DNA of 64,000 nt from Planctobacterium sp047947135. Its GTDB lineage: Bacteria; Pseudomonadota; Gammaproteobacteria; Enterobacterales; Alteromonadaceae. A model generated the notes under the pieces. That model made no database searches. It was not told where the DNA came from and saw nothing but the letters and a program-made list of their open reading frames with translations. The stretch is taken from contig CP170457.1 in the NCBI GenBank assembly GCA_047947135.1, positions 744,001-808,000 on the forward strand, written 5' to 3'. This document shows, piece by piece, positions 28,159-37,288 of the stretch. Both the position numbers and the translations under genes were made by a program. Every line of letters begins with the position of its first letter. Position 1 is the first letter of the stretch.

Positions 28159-30750
28159 ATGAATTCACAATTTCGCAAGCCGTTGCCCGGCAGTCATCTG
28201 GACTTTTTTGACACCCGGGAAGCAATTGAAAGCATTAAACCCGGTGCTTACGACACCTTACCCTATACATCTCGCGTGTTGGCAGAGAATCTGGTGCGTC
28301 GCTGTCCTCCAGAAAATCTGACCGACAGCCTGAGCCAAATTATCGAGCGCAAAAAAGACCTGGACTTCCCGTGGTTTCCAGCCCGTGTGGTTTGTCACGA
28401 TATTCTTGGTCAGACTGCACTGGTAGATCTGGCGGGTCTGCGGGATGCCATTGCTGAAAAAGGTGGTGATCCTGCCAAAGTAAACCCCGTGGTGCCAACG
28501 CAACTTATCGTCGACCATTCGTTAGCGGTAGAGCATGCCGGATTTGAACAGGATGCTTTCGAGAAGAATCGCGCCATTGAAGAACGTCGCAACGAAGACC
28601 GTTTCCATTTTATTAATTGGACCAAAACAGCATTTAAAAACGTCGATGTTATCCCTCCAGGGAACGGCATTATGCACCAAATTAACCTGGAAAGAATGTC
28701 TCCGGTCATTCACGCCAGAGACGGTGTCGCGTTTCCTGATACGCTAGTGGGGACTGACAGCCATACACCACATGTTGACGCATTAGGGGTCATCGCAATC
28801 GGTGTCGGTGGACTAGAAGCGGAAAGTGTCATGTTAGGTCGTGCCTCTTATATGCGTTTGCCAGATATCGTTGGTGTCGAGCTTACCGGCAAACCACAAC
28901 CTGGGATTACCGCCACCGATATCGTATTGGCATTGACGGAATTTTTGCGTAAACAAAAAGTGGTCTCTACTTATCTGGAATTCTTTGGTGAAGGTGCCTC
29001 TCATTTAACACTGGGTGATCGTGCCACCATCTCCAACATGACGCCGGAATACGGTGCCACCGCAGCCATGTTTTACATTGACCAGCAAACCATTGATTAT
29101 TTGCGTTTGACCGGACGGGAAGAACAACAAATTAAGCTGGTCGAAACTTATGCCAAACACACAGGTTTATGGGCAGACTCGTTAGAGAGCGCCCACTACG
29201 AGCGGGTATTACAGTTTGATTTATCCAGTGTCGTACGCAATATCGCTGGACCATCAACACCCCATAGCCGCGTGTCGGTCAGTGATTTAGCTGAGAAAGG
29301 CATCAGTAGAACGGTTGAGCAAGCAGATGGACAGATGCCTGATGGCGCCGTCATCATCGCAGCGATTACCAGTTGTACCAATACCAGTAATCCACGCAAC
29401 GTCATCGCCGCCGGTCTGCTAGCACGCAACGCCAACGAGAAAGGCTTGATGCGCAAACCCTGGGTGAAAAGCTCCCTGGCCCCCGGTTCTAAAGCGGTAA
29501 AACTGTATCTTGAAGAAGCTGGACTATTGTCAGAACTGGAAAACCTGGGTTTTGGTGTCGTGGCGTTTGCCTGTACCACCTGCAATGGCATGAGTGGTGC
29601 CCTGGATCCCAAAATTCAGCAAGAAATTATCGACCGCGACTTATATGCCACTGCCGTTTTATCTGGCAACCGTAACTTTGACGGCCGTATTCACCCCTAC
29701 GCCAAACAGGCATTTTTAGCCTCGCCGGCACTGGTCATTGCCTACGCCATCGCAGGGACCATTCGTTTTGATATCGAAAGAGATGTGTTGGGCCATGACG
29801 AACAAGGCAATGCCGTAACACTCAAAGATATCTGGCCAAGCGATGAAGAAATCGATGCGGTAATTGCCGAAAGCGTCAAGCCTGAGCATTTCACCAAAAC
29901 CTATGAGCCGATGTTTGATATCCGCATGGAAGAGGGGGAACAGCTCAACCCACTATACAACTGGCGTCCACAAAGTACCTATATTCGTCGCCCACCCTAT
30001 TGGGAAGGCGCATTAGCCGGAGAACGTTCACTGGCGGATATGCGACCGTTAGCGATTCTGGGGGATAACATCACCACCGACCATTTATCACCATCTAACG
30101 CGATTTTACTGGACAGTGCAGCGGGTGAATATCTGGCGAAAATGGGCTTACCCGAAGAAGATTTTAATTCCTATGCAACCCACCGTGGTGACCACTTAAC
30201 GGCGCAACGAGCCACCTTTGCCAACCCCAAACTATTTAATGAAATGGTGCTGGAAGATGGTCAGGTAAAACAGGGATCATTTGCCCGTATCGAGCCTGAA
30301 GGCAAAGTGACACGCATGTGGGAAGCTATTGAAACCTACATGCAGCGCAAACAACCACTGATTATCATCGCAGGAGCGGACTACGGACAAGGTTCCTCTC
30401 GTGACTGGGCAGCCAAAGGAGTACGTCTCGCGGGCGTACAAGCCATCGTGGCCGAAGGCTTTGAACGTATTCACCGAACCAATCTGATTGGAATGGGTGT
30501 TCTGCCACTGGAATTTAAACCCGGAGTAACCCGTAAGACACTGGCACTTGATGGTACTGAAACCTATGACGTAAAAGGCAGCCGCAAACCGGGAGCAAAG
30601 TTAACGCTAGTGATCAAACGCACTAGTGGTGAAGTCGATGAAATACCTGTGACCTGCCGACTAGATACGGAAGAAGAGGTGTCCATCTATGAAGCTGGCG
30701 GTGTTTTGCAACGCTTTGCCAAAGACTTTCTGGAAGCCGAAACAGCCTAA
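28159..30750 (+). CDS. acnD: Fe/S-dependent 2-methylisocitrate dehydratase
   Basis: 863 residues, aconitase superfamily, AcnD type. It dehydrates 2-methylcitrate to 2-methylaconitate with a [4Fe-4S] cluster. The three cluster cysteines are in ITSCTNTSNP and FACTTCNGMSG; the C-terminal swivel domain has YGQGSSRDWAAKG. AcnD needs PrpF for the complete reaction and the prpF gene follows six bases later. This acnD-prpF arrangement substitutes for the PrpD dehydratase of enterics. The ATG is chosen from the family N-terminus; the upstream ribosome-binding site is GGAG. Confidence 0.96.
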   Translation: MNSQFRKPLPGSHLDFFDTREAIESIKPGAYDTLPYTSRVLAENLVRRCPPENLTDSLSQIIERKKDLDFPWFPARVVCHDILGQTALVDLAGLRDAIAEKGGDPAKVNPVVPTQLIVDHSLAVEHAGFEQDAFEKNRAIEERRNEDRFHFINWTKTAFKNVDVIPPGNGIMHQINLERMSPVIHARDGVAFPDTLVGTDSHTPHVDALGVIAIGVGGLEAESVMLGRASYMRLPDIVGVELTGKPQPGITATDIVLALTEFLRKQKVVSTYLEFFGEGASHLTLGDRATISNMTPEYGATAAMFYIDQQTIDYLRLTGREEQQIKLVETYAKHTGLWADSLESAHYERVLQFDLSSVVRNIAGPSTPHSRVSVSDLAEKGISRTVEQADGQMPDGAVIIAAITSCTNTSNPRNVIAAGLLARNANEKGLMRKPWVKSSLAPGSKAVKLYLEEAGLLSELENLGFGVVAFACTTCNGMSGALDPKIQQEIIDRDLYATAVLSGNRNFDGRIHPYAKQAFLASPALVIAYAIAGTIRFDIERDVLGHDEQGNAVTLKDIWPSDEEIDAVIAESVKPEHFTKTYEPMFDIRMEEGEQLNPLYNWRPQSTYIRRPPYWEGALAGERSLADMRPLAILGDNITTDHLSPSNAILLDSAAGEYLAKMGLPEEDFNSYATHRGDHLTAQRATFANPKLFNEMVLEDGQVKQGSFARIEPEGKVTRMWEAIETYMQRKQPLIIIAGADYGQGSSRDWAAKGVRLAGVQAIVAEGFERIHRTNLIGMGVLPLEFKPGVTRKTLALDGTETYDVKGSRKPGAKLTLVIKRTSGEVDEIPVTCRLDTEEEVSIYEAGGVLQRFAKDFLEAETA

Positions 30751-30756
30751 GGAAAT

Positions 30757-31941
30757 ATGATGACCCACTTACCTCAACTTCGCATTCCCGCCACCTATAT
30801 GCGTGGCGGCACCAGTAAAGGTGTGTTTTTTAATCGTAAGGATTTGCCGGAATTTGCACAGCAAGCCGGTCCAGAACGGGACAAGTTGCTGCTTCGCGTG
30901 ATTGGTAGCCCCGATCCATATCAAAAGCACACCGATGGCATGGGAGGTGCAACATCCAGCACCAGTAAAGTAGTGATTCTGGACAACAGCAGTCAGGCTG
31001 AACACGATGTTGACTATCTGTTTGGACAGGTCGCCATCGATCAGCCTCGTGTTGACTGGTCAGGAAACTGCGGCAATCTGACCGCGGCAGTGGGCGCGTT
31101 TGCCATCAATAATGGGTTGGTTGCCAAAGATCGTATCCCACAAGACGGTATTGCTGTGATACGCATCTGGCAGGTTAATATCCAGAAAACCATTATTGCA
31201 CATATTCCCATTACTAATGGTGAGGTGCAGGAAACCGGTGCTTTCGAGCTCGATGGTGTGACCTTTCCAGCCGCAGAAGTCAAAGTCGAATTTATTGATC
31301 CGGCAGACGGAGAAGGGGATATGTTCCCAACCGGCAATGTGGTGGATATGCTAGCCGTCCCCGAGGATCTGGTATCGGGTGGCAGCATTAAGGCAACACT
31401 GATCAATGCCGGTATTCCCACCATGTTCGTCAACGCAGAAGATATTGGCTATACGGGCACGGAACTGCAAGATGACATCAATGGTGATGCGCAAGCGTTA
31501 CAGCGTTTTGAGCAACTGCGGACGATTGGTGCGCTTAAAATGGGGCTAATCAGCTCCCCAGAAGAGGCCAAAGAGCGCCAGCATACGCCCAAGATTGCCT
31601 TTGTCGCACCACCAGCAAACTATGTGGCATCCAGCGGAAAACAGATTAGCAGCAAGGACATTGATGTTTTAGTCCGAGCCTTGTCTATGGGTAAATTACA
31701 CCATGCCATGATGGGCACAGCAGCTGTCGCTATTGCAACTGCGGCCGCAATTCCCGGTACCTTGGTTAATCTCGCTGCCGGTGGTGGAGAACGCTCGCAA
31801 GTGACGTTTGGTCATCCGTCTGGCACATTGAAGGTCGGGGCAGAAGCCTCTTGTGAAGGTGGTAAATGGCTGGCTAAAAAAGCCATTATGAGCCGAAGTG
31901 CACGTATCTTAATGGAGGGGCAAGTGCGCGTTCCCCAATAG
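30757..31941 (+). CDS. prpF: 2-methylaconitate cis-trans isomerase PrpF
   Basis: 394 residues, PrpF family with a diaminopimelate-epimerase-like fold. It isomerises the trans-2-methylaconitate made by AcnD so that AcnB-type aconitase can hydrate it to 2-methylisocitrate. The N-terminal MRGGTSKGVFF motif and MGGATSSTSKV are characteristic. Two consecutive ATG codons start the frame, and the second is equally possible. It is the last gene of the operon; a strong terminator follows 20 bases after its stop. Confidence 0.95.
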   Translation: MMTHLPQLRIPATYMRGGTSKGVFFNRKDLPEFAQQAGPERDKLLLRVIGSPDPYQKHTDGMGGATSSTSKVVILDNSSQAEHDVDYLFGQVAIDQPRVDWSGNCGNLTAAVGAFAINNGLVAKDRIPQDGIAVIRIWQVNIQKTIIAHIPITNGEVQETGAFELDGVTFPAAEVKVEFIDPADGEGDMFPTGNVVDMLAVPEDLVSGGSIKATLINAGIPTMFVNAEDIGYTGTELQDDINGDAQALQRFEQLRTIGALKMGLISSPEEAKERQHTPKIAFVAPPANYVASSGKQISSKDIDVLVRALSMGKLHHAMMGTAAVAIATAAAIPGTLVNLAAGGGERSQVTFGHPSGTLKVGAEASCEGGKWLAKKAIMSRSARILMEGQVRVPQ

Positions 31942-31961
31942 TGCTCATAGCGCCGGATACT

Positions 31962-31988
31962 AAAAAACCGCCAAATTGGCGGTTTTTT
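31962..31988. terminator. Bidirectional rho-independent terminator (prpF / VOC gene)
   Basis: Eleven-base perfect arms (AAAAAACCGCC / GGCGGTTTTTT) with a five-base loop. The T-run on each strand lets it end both the prp operon (plus) and the converging VOC gene (minus). Confidence 0.9.
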
Positions 31989-32007
31989 GTTTTCCGAAAT
32001 GCACTTT

Positions 32008-32427
32008 TTAAGATTTTTTAAACAGCACTTCCGGATGCTTCATGGTTTTCATTTCCAGAACATTGCCGTTTGGATCTTCAATAAAAAACGTTTCCTGTTC
32101 AAACTCAGTACCGATAAATCGACGATATGGCTTATCCAGATAATCCAATCCAGCACCTTCGATACGGGCTTTTAACGCCTGAAACTCATCATCCGGCATA
32201 TGTGCACCAAAATGTGGTACCGAGACATTACCCATGTCCACATCGTGACGAACCGTTGGCAAACGCTCTTCGCTTTGGTGCAGCGTCAGTTCATTGCCCC
32301 AAAAGTCGATATCAACCCAGCGACCTTCTTCACTGTTGCCGGTATTACAGCCCATGACATCACAGTAAAACTGCTTAGCCACTTCCAGATCGCCAGCAGG
32401 GATGGCAAGGTGTAAACAATTAGACAT
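32008..32427 (-). CDS. VOC family (glyoxalase/dioxygenase superfamily) protein
   Basis: 139 residues from the second ATG (MSNCLHLAIP). It has the paired beta-alpha-beta-beta-beta modules of vicinal-oxygen-chelate proteins: metal-ligand His in LHLAIP, a central HFGAHM and the terminal ETFFIEDPNGNVLEMK. The FIEDPNGN ending is typical of small dioxygenase-like or glyoxalase-like members. An AGGA stands about ten bases before this ATG but directly abuts the upstream ATG at 32436. The substrate is unknown. It ends at the shared terminator with prpF. Confidence 0.85.
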   Translation of the reverse strand: MSNCLHLAIPAGDLEVAKQFYCDVMGCNTGNSEEGRWVDIDFWGNELTLHQSEERLPTVRHDVDMGNVSVPHFGAHMPDDEFQALKARIEGAGLDYLDKPYRRFIGTEFEQETFFIEDPNGNVLEMKTMKHPEVLFKKS

Positions 32428-32564
32428 TCTTTGCATTTCCTATTATTACTTTTATCCAGCTGCAAACTACCTTGTTAACAAAAAAACACAAGCTCAGCAA
32501 AGCCTGTCAGCGACTTGTAAATGCAAAGAATTTATTACAAGCCGCTGAATTCAGGCCTAAGTCA

Positions 32565-32909
32565 TTAACCTTCAGTGACTCTCTCACTGGCATGTCGTTG
32601 CATACTATTTGTGAGTCGACGCGCCTTTTTACCATGCAGCGCCAGATACAGCAGAGGCCCAAAGGAGCCAAGGAACAGCGTAATGACCACCCACGGCCAG
32701 GGATTGATACCGGCTCGTTTTGCTTCCGGGATAAGCCAGTTAAACACCAGCAGCAGCGCAATCACCAAATCTGCAAACACCTGCCAACCTGCGGGACTGG
32801 CGAAGGCATAATCCACAATGCCAATATACCCCACCTGCATGACGGCATAGGCTGAAAGCACAGTAAAAGGAACCAGTAACACAATGGCAAATAAACGTTG
32901 AAAGGACAT
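32565..32909 (-). CDS. DUF2834-like small membrane protein
   Basis: 114 residues with three predicted membrane helices (~5-27, ~44-62, ~72-92). The pattern GYIGIVDYA, DLVIALLLVFNW and LGSFGPLLYLAL matches DUF2834, a family of small membrane proteins of unknown role. The C-terminus is a basic cytoplasmic tail. A good GAGGAG precedes the ATG. It is divergent from an MmyB-type regulator across a 138-base gap with three copies of an AGGTAAT motif, so it is the likely regulated target. Confidence 0.75.
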   Translation of the reverse strand: MSFQRLFAIVLLVPFTVLSAYAVMQVGYIGIVDYAFASPAGWQVFADLVIALLLVFNWLIPEAKRAGINPWPWVVITLFLGSFGPLLYLALHGKKARRLTNSMQRHASERVTEG

Positions 32910-32933
32910 AATAGTTTCTCCTCATTAATGATG

Positions 32934-32982
32934 AGGTAATTGTCGCTGTTAAGGTGAAATTGGCAATTACCTCCCAGGTAAT
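32934..32982. promoter_or_regulatory. Candidate operator cluster between the DUF2834 and MmyB-type genes
   Basis: AGGTAATTG (32934-32942) is the exact inverse of CAATTACCT (32964-32972), and a third copy AGGTAAT follows at 32976-32982. The repeated element lies centrally in a divergent promoter region, as expected of a regulator's own binding sites. Confidence 0.5.
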
Positions 32983-33047
32983 AGCTTTTAGGTCATATTC
33001 GATAAATACTAGAAGTCATCAGAAGCGTCCACCATCAGGTAGCCATC

Positions 33048-33848
33048 ATGCTTGCAAGTTTTGAGTCTGAATGTCGTAAATGGCGACAGCGTTGTAAACT
33101 GTCACAGTTGGATCTTGCTTTAGCAGCCGACATATCACAAAAGCATTTGAGCTATCTTGAAACTGGGCGCAGCAAGCCCAGTCGTACAATGGTGATAAGA
33201 CTCTGTGAAGCTATGCAACTGCCGTTGCGTGACAGAAACAAGTTTTTGCAGCTCGCTGGGTTTAGTGCCGAATACCATGAGAGGCAACTTAGCGATACAG
33301 ATATGGGCCCCATCAATAACGCAATTGACGCCATATTGCAGCAGCACAATCCATATATTGCCGTTGCGGTAGATAAGCGCTGGAATTTGATTAAACAAAA
33401 CGGAGCATCTGAGGTATTTAATCGATTTCTGGCTGAGCAATACCCTGCCATTGTCCCGTTATTGCAACGCCGGCCGTTAAATCTCATAGAACTGACGTTA
33501 CATCCAGATGGTTTACAACCTTTGATCACTAACTGGCCGGAATTTGCCACCATGATGCGCCAGCGATTGGAACAAGAGCTGCTTGCCTGCTCTGAAGAAA
33601 AGGAACACTTAAGGCTGTCCACGTTGATTCAGCAGCTCGCCAGGCAGAACATCAGCCGCGCAGCAGAACACAGTTCCCTGCTACCTGTCGTACCTTTGAA
33701 CCTGAATATTACCGGCCAACCGCTCAGTCTATTTTCGGTCATCTCCACCATTGGCACACCACAGGATATTACCGCTGATGAAATACGTATCGAAAGTTTT
33801 TATCCAATGGATGAGGATACCAAAGCGTTTTTTAGTGCTATAGGATAG
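33048..33848 (+). CDS. XRE-family regulator with MmyB-like ligand-binding domain
   Basis: 266 residues. The N-terminal helix-turn-helix (~8-65) reads LSQLDLALAADISQKHLSYLETGRSKPS, typical of XRE regulators. The rest is the MmyB-type PAS-like sensing domain (~90-260), with DKRWNLIKQNGAS and QPLSLFSVISTIGTPQDITADEIRIESFYPMD as expected for the family, which is thought to bind fatty-acid-like or small hydrophobic ligands. It reads away from the DUF2834 gene and probably controls it. The ribosome-binding site is weak. Confidence 0.9.
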   Translation: MLASFESECRKWRQRCKLSQLDLALAADISQKHLSYLETGRSKPSRTMVIRLCEAMQLPLRDRNKFLQLAGFSAEYHERQLSDTDMGPINNAIDAILQQHNPYIAVAVDKRWNLIKQNGASEVFNRFLAEQYPAIVPLLQRRPLNLIELTLHPDGLQPLITNWPEFATMMRQRLEQELLACSEEKEHLRLSTLIQQLARQNISRAAEHSSLLPVVPLNLNITGQPLSLFSVISTIGTPQDITADEIRIESFYPMDEDTKAFFSAIG

Positions 33849-33920
33849 ACTCAGGGTATGCGAATATGGGCTTCGCGGCGCTAAGGTCCGTGAAAATAGC
33901 CTGTTTATCTTGTGTGATGA

Positions 33921-35507
33921 ATGTCTGATTCAAACAACAATCATAAAATACAAACACATGACCTAATCATCGACCTGCAATCACGTAAAGTTTGTAGAGG
34001 TGAGCAGACACTGCCTGTCTCTGGACTGACATTCACGCTGTTGCAGGCTTTGATTGCTGAGGCAAATCAGGTGGTCTCCAAGGATACCCTGGCGCAATCA
34101 GTCTGGCATGGCAAAGTGGTCAGTGATGAAACTATTGCACAGCGTATTTCATTATTGCGTAAAGCGTTGGGGAAAGAAAAACCGGATTATATTGAATCCG
34201 TCAGGGGTGAGGGTTATCGGTGGCTACCTACAGCCAGACCCATCACTGAGGAACTATTCACATCTGATTCAACAGCAAGACGAGACGCCCTCTGGATATT
34301 TTCCCTTGCCTCTTTGCTGCTGTTCAGCGGCTTAGGCTGGTTTTTCTACCAACAGTTGTCCCCGCAGTCAACCCAGCCGTCCGAACAGAAAACTATAGAC
34401 GCGCTGGACTTTCAGACGCTAACGTTAAATAAAGCTAAGCGGTATGCTCAGCAACTGACCCCCAGAAACATGGAATTGGCAAGCACACTTTATCGGGAAG
34501 TATTACTGCAAAACCCCAACTCATACCAAGCACAATATGGTCTGGCGCAAACTCTGCTGCACAAAGTATCCAAGTTCGATGGTGGCAGTACGTTGCTAAA
34601 TGAAGCCGATAAAATAAGCCAACGACTTTATAGCGCTCAGCCAAATAATGACCGGAATATCTGGTTGCGGGGATTTTATTACGATGTCGCTGGAGACATA
34701 GATAACGCCATTGTTTTTTACGAAAGTGGTTTGAACAAAAAGCCGGATTCAATTGGGTTTAAAGGTGCTCTGGCATACCTCTATGTGCAAAAAGGCAGAC
34801 TACATGAAGCCGTTCACTTGAACATTGACACCCTAGGCAGCGAGCAACACTATCAATTGTTGCAAATGGGGGAGGCGTTTATGCTCGCCGGTCTGGATGA
34901 CAAAGCCAAACTATGGTTATCCAGAGCAGTGGCTTTAGATCCTGATAACACATTCGCAGCAATTGCCCTCGCCATGTTTTATTTTATCGATGATGACCCC
35001 GGAGCAGCGAAACATGTTATTCAGCAACTTCATCAACGTGGTGTCGTCACCGCATTTACAAAGCATATGGAAATGATGCTGGCAGCCAGTAGCGGTGACG
35101 AACTACAGGCGATTCAGCATCTTGAACAAGCACAAACCTTTCTAAATGACTCAATCTACCTACTTTCCTGGCAAGACTGGTTATGGCGAAACCAGGCCGA
35201 TTATACATTTCATCATTTCGAGCCCCCCGCCACCACATCACAGTGGCCTAAAGTCTGGGTCACGATGGCAATCAGTGCGCAAGCACACCAGCAAACAGAT
35301 ACAGCCATCCGCTATTTACAAACGGCTGTGAACTCAGGATATTTGAATCACCGACTGCTTACCAGACTGCCACCGTTTAAATCCTTGCAACAATTACCCA
35401 CCTGGCAGGCGCTTATCAATAAGATGAAACACAATGCCACCACTGAGCGTGTCAAAATAGAAAGTTACGCCATTCCTACCCTTACTTTAAAAGTGCAGGC
35501 AAAATAG
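33921..35507 (+). CDS. ToxR/CadC-like membrane-bound winged-helix regulator with TPR domain
   Basis: 528 residues. The N-terminal winged helix of the OmpR/PhoB-type Trans_reg_C family (~8-105) ends with the expected YIESVRGEGYRWLP. One membrane helix follows (~123-143), and the C-terminal periplasmic region (~160-500) consists of TPR-like helical repeats. This is the one-component architecture of CadC-type regulators, which sense signals outside the membrane and bind DNA inside. The gene ends inside the coding region of the converging serine hydrolase, with a 26-base tail-to-tail overlap. The target is unknown; the hydrolase is a candidate only by position. Confidence 0.9.
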   Translation: MSDSNNNHKIQTHDLIIDLQSRKVCRGEQTLPVSGLTFTLLQALIAEANQVVSKDTLAQSVWHGKVVSDETIAQRISLLRKALGKEKPDYIESVRGEGYRWLPTARPITEELFTSDSTARRDALWIFSLASLLLFSGLGWFFYQQLSPQSTQPSEQKTIDALDFQTLTLNKAKRYAQQLTPRNMELASTLYREVLLQNPNSYQAQYGLAQTLLHKVSKFDGGSTLLNEADKISQRLYSAQPNNDRNIWLRGFYYDVAGDIDNAIVFYESGLNKKPDSIGFKGALAYLYVQKGRLHEAVHLNIDTLGSEQHYQLLQMGEAFMLAGLDDKAKLWLSRAVALDPDNTFAAIALAMFYFIDDDPGAAKHVIQQLHQRGVVTAFTKHMEMMLAASSGDELQAIQHLEQAQTFLNDSIYLLSWQDWLWRNQADYTFHHFEPPATTSQWPKVWVTMAISAQAHQQTDTAIRYLQTAVNSGYLNHRLLTRLPPFKSLQQLPTWQALINKMKHNATTERVKIESYAIPTLTLKVQAK

Positions 35508-36528
35508 CGTCGGTCATTAGTTGCCGTGCCTGTTTATGCATATATGGAGTCCCGTAGGCCGTCGCGGTTATTACCACTGCAGCATTTAACTCGGGAATGG
35601 CAAACAGATAGTTACCACCATTGCCCGAAGCAGCAATCGTGCGAATAGTTCTGCCATTAACCTCAAAGTTAACCAGCCACCACAACATCCCATAGTCGGT
35701 TTTGGGTTTTTCACTGACCTGCGAGTAAGCCTTCACACTGGCAGCCAACCACGCTCTTGAAAGCAGTTGTTTGCCCTGCCATTTGCCATCATTTAATAAC
35801 AGCTGTCCAAATTTGATAAAGTCCGTGGGCTTAATACGCAGTCCACCACCCGCCTGGATGATACCCATCGGCGATTTATACCAAGTAACTTCTGAGATTT
35901 GCATGGCAGAAAAGAGATACTTACGGGCGAACTCATCAAGTCGCATACCTGAACGGCGTTCAATAGCAGCCCCGGTGATGGATACACCCGCAGTGCAATA
36001 GGAGAATCCACGTCCATAAGGCTGTTGTTCAAATGGCTTTTCCCAAGGAGGAGCACCGCGAACTGGTAAATCTAAGAAAAATTCGACCCAATCTTTTCTT
36101 AAATACATGCGCTCTTCATTGCCAGCAGAGTATTGATTCCAATCGTTGCATTCCAACGGATTGGTCATACTCATCAGGTCAAAGTAGGTCATTTTGCGCT
36201 TTTCTGAGGTGAAATATTGCGGCCGGTACTCCCCAAAATCAGCCAGTACTTTATCGTTTTGAGAGGTAAACAGTTGTTGCTCAACGGCGATACCATAAAG
36301 GAGGTTGGTCAGCGATTTGCTCGCAGAGCGCACATCATGCAAATCATCTGGGTGGGTATCGTTGTAGTATTGCTCAAACAGCGCAACATCATGCTGGCGA
36401 ATAACAATGGAAGACAATTGCTTCGCCTTAACCTGTGCAATGGCTTCCTCTAAGGTATCGGCCCATGCGACGGCAGGTGACAACATCACACACAGTAAAT
36501 ACAAGCCCGATAACAATATATTTTTCAA
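35482..36528 (-). CDS. Secreted serine hydrolase, class C beta-lactamase fold
   Basis: 348 residues with a Sec signal peptide (MKNILLSGLYLLCVMLSPAVAWA). The nucleophile motif SxxK is SASK in RSASKSLTN; the second motif Tyr is in SYCTAGVS (Y-C-T); the third box is GNGGN rather than KTG, as in esterase-like members. These enzymes act on D-amino peptides, esters or beta-lactams; a true resistance beta-lactamase is unlikely given the third box. It overlaps the upstream TPR regulator tail to tail by 26 bases. A cluster of purines precedes the ATG. Confidence 0.88.
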   Translation of the reverse strand: MKNILLSGLYLLCVMLSPAVAWADTLEEAIAQVKAKQLSSIVIRQHDVALFEQYYNDTHPDDLHDVRSASKSLTNLLYGIAVEQQLFTSQNDKVLADFGEYRPQYFTSEKRKMTYFDLMSMTNPLECNDWNQYSAGNEERMYLRKDWVEFFLDLPVRGAPPWEKPFEQQPYGRGFSYCTAGVSITGAAIERRSGMRLDEFARKYLFSAMQISEVTWYKSPMGIIQAGGGLRIKPTDFIKFGQLLLNDGKWQGKQLLSRAWLAASVKAYSQVSEKPKTDYGMLWWLVNFEVNGRTIRTIAASGNGGNYLFAIPELNAAVVITATAYGTPYMHKQARQLMTDAILPALLK

Positions 36529-36648
36529 TTTTATCTCTCCTGAAATATGTCGAATTTCAGGATGACGATAAATACAGCTGCGTGCTTGAAGTTTGCCTTA
36601 AAGATCTTGAAGAATCTTGAAGAGCAATCCGATCAGAACGAGATTACC

Positions 36649-37242
36649 TCATTCTGAGGGGCCATATCCCCACGGAGCATCCGGCACAGGGACAGGTTGA
36701 GTCAGATCAAAATCCACTTGAATCTCGCGTGCTGGTCGCACTAATCGATAAATGAAACGGTTCGGATAAATCATCATTTGCCAGACATTATCGGTCGACG
36801 CTGTAATACCAGAGTCGATAAAAAGCTGCTTTGAATAGGCATCCACCGGAAAAGATTGCACCTGCGCATAGCCGGCATCCGTCGTATGACCACCATACAT
36901 GGTGGAGTCGTGATAACTGCCGTCTTTATTGCGGTGATCGTGTTTTAACATCAGACCGGCCCCGGTTTTGGTCAGCAGCCAGGTGCGCGACGCATCATCA
37001 CCGACATGAAATGGGATTTGAATTTCTCTTTCTGAACACTCCCGTACATGCATCACCAGACGTTGCCCGGCAAAAGTACCACCGACATTGTCGGTCACAA
37101 CTTTGCCTTCATACGCCTTACCGCAATGGGCTTTGATGCTGTTAAAAAATGCATCCTGGCTGGCGATAGATACAAGCGGCGCAGGGGTTGCAAGCACCTG
37201 CAGTGAAAACACCGCCAGTAGTAGAATTACGATCTGTTTCAT
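36649..37242 (-). CDS. Secreted protein of unknown function
   Basis: 197 residues with a clear signal peptide (MKQIVILLLAVFSLQVLATP) and no membrane segment afterwards. Cys residues in AHCGKAY and VRECSER may form a disulfide. The middle has a His/Asp-rich stretch (LKHDHRNKDGSYHD) and the C-terminus is Pro-rich. I do not recognise a named family. It lies on the same strand as the serine hydrolase upstream in transcription order, 120 bases apart. Being secreted and conserved in codon use, it is a real gene. Confidence 0.75.
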   Translation of the reverse strand: MKQIVILLLAVFSLQVLATPAPLVSIASQDAFFNSIKAHCGKAYEGKVVTDNVGGTFAGQRLVMHVRECSEREIQIPFHVGDDASRTWLLTKTGAGLMLKHDHRNKDGSYHDSTMYGGHTTDAGYAQVQSFPVDAYSKQLFIDSGITASTDNVWQMMIYPNRFIYRLVRPAREIQVDFDLTQPVPVPDAPWGYGPSE

Positions 37243-37288
37243 TATTTTCCTTAGGTTTCGATATCCAAACCGCCTTTAAAATAAGCGA

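Noticed and set aside
35482..36528. Antibiotic-resistance beta-lactamase
   Set aside because: The third active-site box is GNGGN rather than KTG, so a broader serine hydrolase is the safer call.
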